NCBI GenBank assembly: GCA_038321965.1 | Contig: JBBQFL010000014.1 | Coordinates: 1 to 64,000 of the forward strand | Length of the DNA: 64,000 nucleotides | Reading direction: 5' to 3' | Source of the DNA: UKL13-2 sp038321965 | Lineage (GTDB): Bacteria > Pseudomonadota > Gammaproteobacteria > Burkholderiales > Usitatibacteraceae | In this document: one piece after another, positions 61,488 to 64,000 of the stretch | Numbering within the stretch: position 1 is the first letter of the stretch | Layout: each line of letters starts with the position of its first letter | Notes under the pieces: model-generated | The model's input: only the letters and a program-made list of their open reading frames with translations | What the model was told of the DNA's origin: nothing | Database searches by the model: none | Translations under genes and position numbers: made by a program

Positions 61488-62906
61488 ATGACAATTTCCC
61501 AATGCTTGAGAAACCTCGCCTGCATTACATTGCCCACCCTCCTGAGTGTCACCGCCCTTCCCTCCGCCGCCGCATCCCTCTATACCCGTGAAGACATCGC
61601 CCTCGTCAAACAGGCGATGGCGACCGCGCAAGCCAGTGACCTCGCCTATGAAATCGTTGCTTCGCTGACCAGCGAAGTCGGTCCACGACCTGCAGGCTCG
61701 CCGAATGATGCGCTCGCAGTAGCCTGGGCCAAAGCGAAACTCATGTCGCTCGGCTTCGAACGCGTCTGGACCGAACCGGTGAAGGTCAACGCCTGGACGC
61801 GCGGTGCCGCGCATGCCGAAATCGTCGCGCCCTTCCCGCAACATCTGGCCACGACCGCACTGGGCAACAGCATTTCCACGCCGCCGGAAGGCATCACGGC
61901 AGCGGTGGCGTACTTTGAGAATTTTGATCAGTTGAAGAATGACAAATCGGATCGCGCCAAGGGCCGTATCGTATTCATAGATAGCAGCTTCATCCGCAGC
62001 CGCGAAGGGACTCATTACGGGCGCAACGTCGGCGCACGCGTTACCGGTGCCATCGAGGCGGGCAAGCGCGGTGCACTCGCGGTGATGATCCGTTCCATCG
62101 GCTCGGATCGCGACCGTCTGCCACACACTGGCTCAATGCATTACGACGACCAAGTCGCGCCGATTCCGGCAGCGGCGGTGTCGAATCCGGATGCCGACCT
62201 GATCGCGCGCCAAGTGCGTAGCGGCAAGCCCGTACAAATTTCGTTGACGATGAAAAACAGCATGACGTCGGGCACAGAATCACACAACGTTTTGGCGGAG
62301 ATTCGCGGCAGCGAAAAGCCTGAACAGATCGTCGCCATCGGTGGCCACCTCGATTCATGGGACCTTGGTACCGGCGCCATCGACGACGGCGCCGGCGTCG
62401 CCATTACCATCGCGGCGGCGAAAATCTTGAAGGACAGCGGCGTCCGGCCCAAGCGCACCATTCGCGTGGTCCTGTTCGCCAACGAGGAAAACGGGCTCGA
62501 TGGTGCGAAAGCTTATGCAGCTGTACACGGCAAGGAAACGCATCAACTCGTCGCCGAATCTGATCTGGGCGCGGGCAGCATTTACAAATTGCACACCCGC
62601 GTGACCGACGCTGGCATGCCATGGATGAAGGAAATTGCCGGTATGCTGGCGCCGCTAGGTATCGAGCCAGGCAACAATGAAGCTTCCGGCGGCCCGGATA
62701 TGTCTCCCATGGTGAAAGATCACGCAGCGCCCGCCGCATCGCTTGCTCAGGACGCCACCGATTACTTCGACTGGCACCACACTGCCAACGACACGCTGGA
62801 CAAGATCGATCCGATCAAGCTGAAGCAAAACGTGGCGGCTTGGGCGGTGCTGGTGTGGATGGCAGCGCAGGCGGACGTGGATTTCAAACAGGCGGCGAAG
62901 TGGTGA
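61488..62906 (+). CDS. Secreted M28-family aminopeptidase with a PA-like domain
   Basis: The product is 472 residues with a Sec signal (LACITLPTLLSVTALPSAAAS). All five di-zinc ligands are visible: GGHLDSWDLG (His and Asp region), AIDDGAGVA (Asp), FANEENG (Glu-Glu, catalytic and ligand), AESDLGAG (Asp) and DWHHTANDT (His). Between residues about 130 and 260 lies an inserted protease-associated-like domain (KGRIVFIDSSF, GALAVMIRSIGSD). The enzyme should remove N-terminal residues or cut dipeptides in the periplasm or outside. It resembles PgcP/plasma glutamate carboxypeptidase-type proteins. The gene stands alone, downstream of the intergenic hairpin. Confidence 0.88.
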   Translation: MTISQCLRNLACITLPTLLSVTALPSAAASLYTREDIALVKQAMATAQASDLAYEIVASLTSEVGPRPAGSPNDALAVAWAKAKLMSLGFERVWTEPVKVNAWTRGAAHAEIVAPFPQHLATTALGNSISTPPEGITAAVAYFENFDQLKNDKSDRAKGRIVFIDSSFIRSREGTHYGRNVGARVTGAIEAGKRGALAVMIRSIGSDRDRLPHTGSMHYDDQVAPIPAAAVSNPDADLIARQVRSGKPVQISLTMKNSMTSGTESHNVLAEIRGSEKPEQIVAIGGHLDSWDLGTGAIDDGAGVAITIAAAKILKDSGVRPKRTIRVVLFANEENGLDGAKAYAAVHGKETHQLVAESDLGAGSIYKLHTRVTDAGMPWMKEIAGMLAPLGIEPGNNEASGGPDMSPMVKDHAAPAASLAQDATDYFDWHHTANDTLDKIDPIKLKQNVAAWAVLVWMAAQADVDFKQAAKW

Positions 62907-63075
62907 TGCGAGATCAAACGAAATTCCGCCAGTACGCTTGAATACTTAAACTCTAACGTTGGCTGGGTATTTCAGTCACTTTGGCCTGCCAGTCGCGCCA
63001 GTCAACGGGTTTGGCCTCGTGATCCCGCGCGACACTTATAAAAACGTTGCCGGCCAGCATGATCAATGGAAGAGT

Positions 63076-63648
63076 CTACTTGCTATTCTTGCTTGCTTCC
63101 GCGTTAACCAGGAAGCCGGCAACGAGATTGAGCGTCTGCTCTTCGCCGGCTGTCCCTTTGCAGGAAGCATCACCCGCCTTATTCGTCACCACACTCCTGG
63201 CCTGCTTGTTGGCGATATCCAGTGCCAGCGTTCGGTTGCTGCAAGGCTGCACATCGGCCTTTGTGCGAATCTCCGTATCGGTCCACGAGTCGATATCAAA
63301 CATGGTTTGAATCGATTCCAGATATCTTCCGTCTGTGACCGCAACCACCGCTGAAGACTCCATACACTGCATACGGGCCTTGAAACACTCGATGGCAGTG
63401 GTGTGCATAACATCGGGCGAAGCGACTTTGGATGACCAGCTGCCACGCGCCTGAACGCTCTGAATCTGGCCAGCGTTCGACACGACATTGAACCAGTACG
63501 CTGGCAACACCACTGGCGACGCCCGCAGCGCCCTCAGTTCGCGATACATTAGCGCGCCATAGCCCAGCAGAGATAGCACAACGATGATCTCGATATAGCG
63601 AATCACGCGTCGCAGCTTGGGACGATGCTTGAGAAAATCATTTGTCAT
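63076..63648 (-). CDS. Small membrane-anchored hypothetical protein
   Basis: The product is 190 residues and no family was recognised. A basic N-terminus (KHRPKLRRVIRY) leads into one membrane helix (IEIIVVLSLLGYGALMY, about 20-37), so the rest probably faces the periplasm. That part has five Cys residues, in IECFKARMQC, VQPCSN and ASCKG, which could form disulfides. The segment VVAVTDGRYLESIQTMFDI is the best-conserved-looking stretch. It lies about 170 bases from the M28 gene, convergent with it, and 100 bases from an MBL-fold gene on the same strand. Confidence 0.55.
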   Translation of the reverse strand: MTNDFLKHRPKLRRVIRYIEIIVVLSLLGYGALMYRELRALRASPVVLPAYWFNVVSNAGQIQSVQARGSWSSKVASPDVMHTTAIECFKARMQCMESSAVVAVTDGRYLESIQTMFDIDSWTDTEIRTKADVQPCSNRTLALDIANKQARSVVTNKAGDASCKGTAGEEQTLNLVAGFLVNAEASKNSK

Positions 63649-63748
63649 AATCGTGAAACATACTCCACTTCCGCGATGCGCGTTTACGGTGCCGACCGGC
63701 CGCAGTATTTTGCGTCAGTCATGGCAAGCTTGCCGCGAATTAGCCGAT

Positions 63749-64000
63749 TCATATTTTTATGGTCGACCCTTCTATCCCGGGCATGACCTGAAAGGCTGGC
63801 TTTTCTAACTCCATCGTTTCAATCATGATTCGATCCAGATCTGCATCCGTGTGGCTGGGATCGTGATGGAAGGGAACCAGGCAACGTGCTTCCGTTAGTG
63901 CGCTGAAGGCAAAGGTATGGTTGAGCGAGCTATGTCCCCAGCCGCAATGACAGGCATATTCGGCACTAGTGTACTGGCTGTCATGGATCAGCACGTCGGC
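63749..64000 (-). CDS. C-terminal part of an MBL-fold metallo-hydrolase (partial)
   Basis: The frame is open to the window edge and gives 84 residues. ADVLIHDSQYTSAEY supplies the second-shell Asp region, GWGHSS and LVPFHHDPSHTD carry the late His residues seen in PhnP/cAMP-phosphodiesterase-like members of the metallo-beta-lactamase superfamily. The first metal motif (HxHxDH) would lie beyond the window. Because the fold also occurs in cyclic-phosphodiester hydrolases, a link with the cAMP enzymes elsewhere in the window is conceivable but unsupported. Confidence 0.7.
   Translation of the reverse strand, partial: ADVLIHDSQYTSAEYACHCGWGHSSLNHTFAFSALTEARCLVPFHHDPSHTDADLDRIMIETMELEKPAFQVMPGIEGSTIKI

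Overview
The window looks like a chromosomal segment of a betaproteobacterium, probably Burkholderiales or a relative. The evidence is several Bug/TctC-type periplasmic binding proteins, a tcuAB-type tricarballylate oxidation pair, a moderately GC-rich base composition and many envelope proteins with Sec or Tat signals. No rRNA, tRNA, CRISPR array or prophage was seen. The organism assignment is an inference from gene families.

Layout. (1) 1-15.8 kb is a cell-surface cluster: the end of a beta-barrel gene, two FecR-domain proteins, a 1.5-kilo-residue mosaic (YVTN propeller, FN3, LRR, ASH domains), a multi-haem-type lipoprotein, and a giant protein joining a cytochrome c-like domain, about nine Ig-like repeats and two beta-barrel segments. 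(2) 16.2-30.6 kb is catabolism and uptake of small organic acids: a TRAP permease pair without a binding protein, a VOC fragment, an operon (decayed Bug gene, tcuA, tcuB, Bug, Ldh2-type dehydrogenase), two further Bug genes, an MBL hydrolase, a class III CoA-transferase and adenosine deaminase. A 241-bp MITE-like element with 24-bp inverted ends and an 11-bp target duplication sits inside the decayed Bug gene. (3) 31.2-41.7 kb is the most unusual part, all on the + strand: a lipoprotein, a SulP-STAS-cNMP fusion transporter, alanine racemase, then a tight operon of an ABC-type binding protein, a two-sensor/MFS fusion, a GNAT acyltransferase and a two-sensor adenylyl cyclase. The MFS fusion and the cyclase carry related N-terminal sensor modules, and the SulP fusion has a cyclic-nucleotide pocket, so a ligand-to-cAMP-to-transport circuit can be proposed.

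(4) 41.7-46.5 kb is mobile-element debris: a deleted IS3-family element that truncates a SnoaL-like gene, an IS200-family stub, a secreted SGWG-module protein, and an apparently intact ISNCY-type element inserted in the loop of a palindrome belonging to a dispersed intergenic repeat. (5) 46.6-64 kb holds envelope and secreted enzymes: a Tat-exported carotenoid-oxygenase-family protein with a DUF2141 partner, an M14 carboxypeptidase, a five-part fusion (SGWG modules, alpha/beta hydrolase, YVTN propeller, di-haem cytochrome), a second SGWG protein, a Ser/Thr kinase-TPR gene with its ECF sigma factor, an M28 aminopeptidase, a small membrane protein and the end of an MBL-fold gene.

Functional statements are family-level readings made by eye. 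No database search was run, and domain boundaries are approximate.
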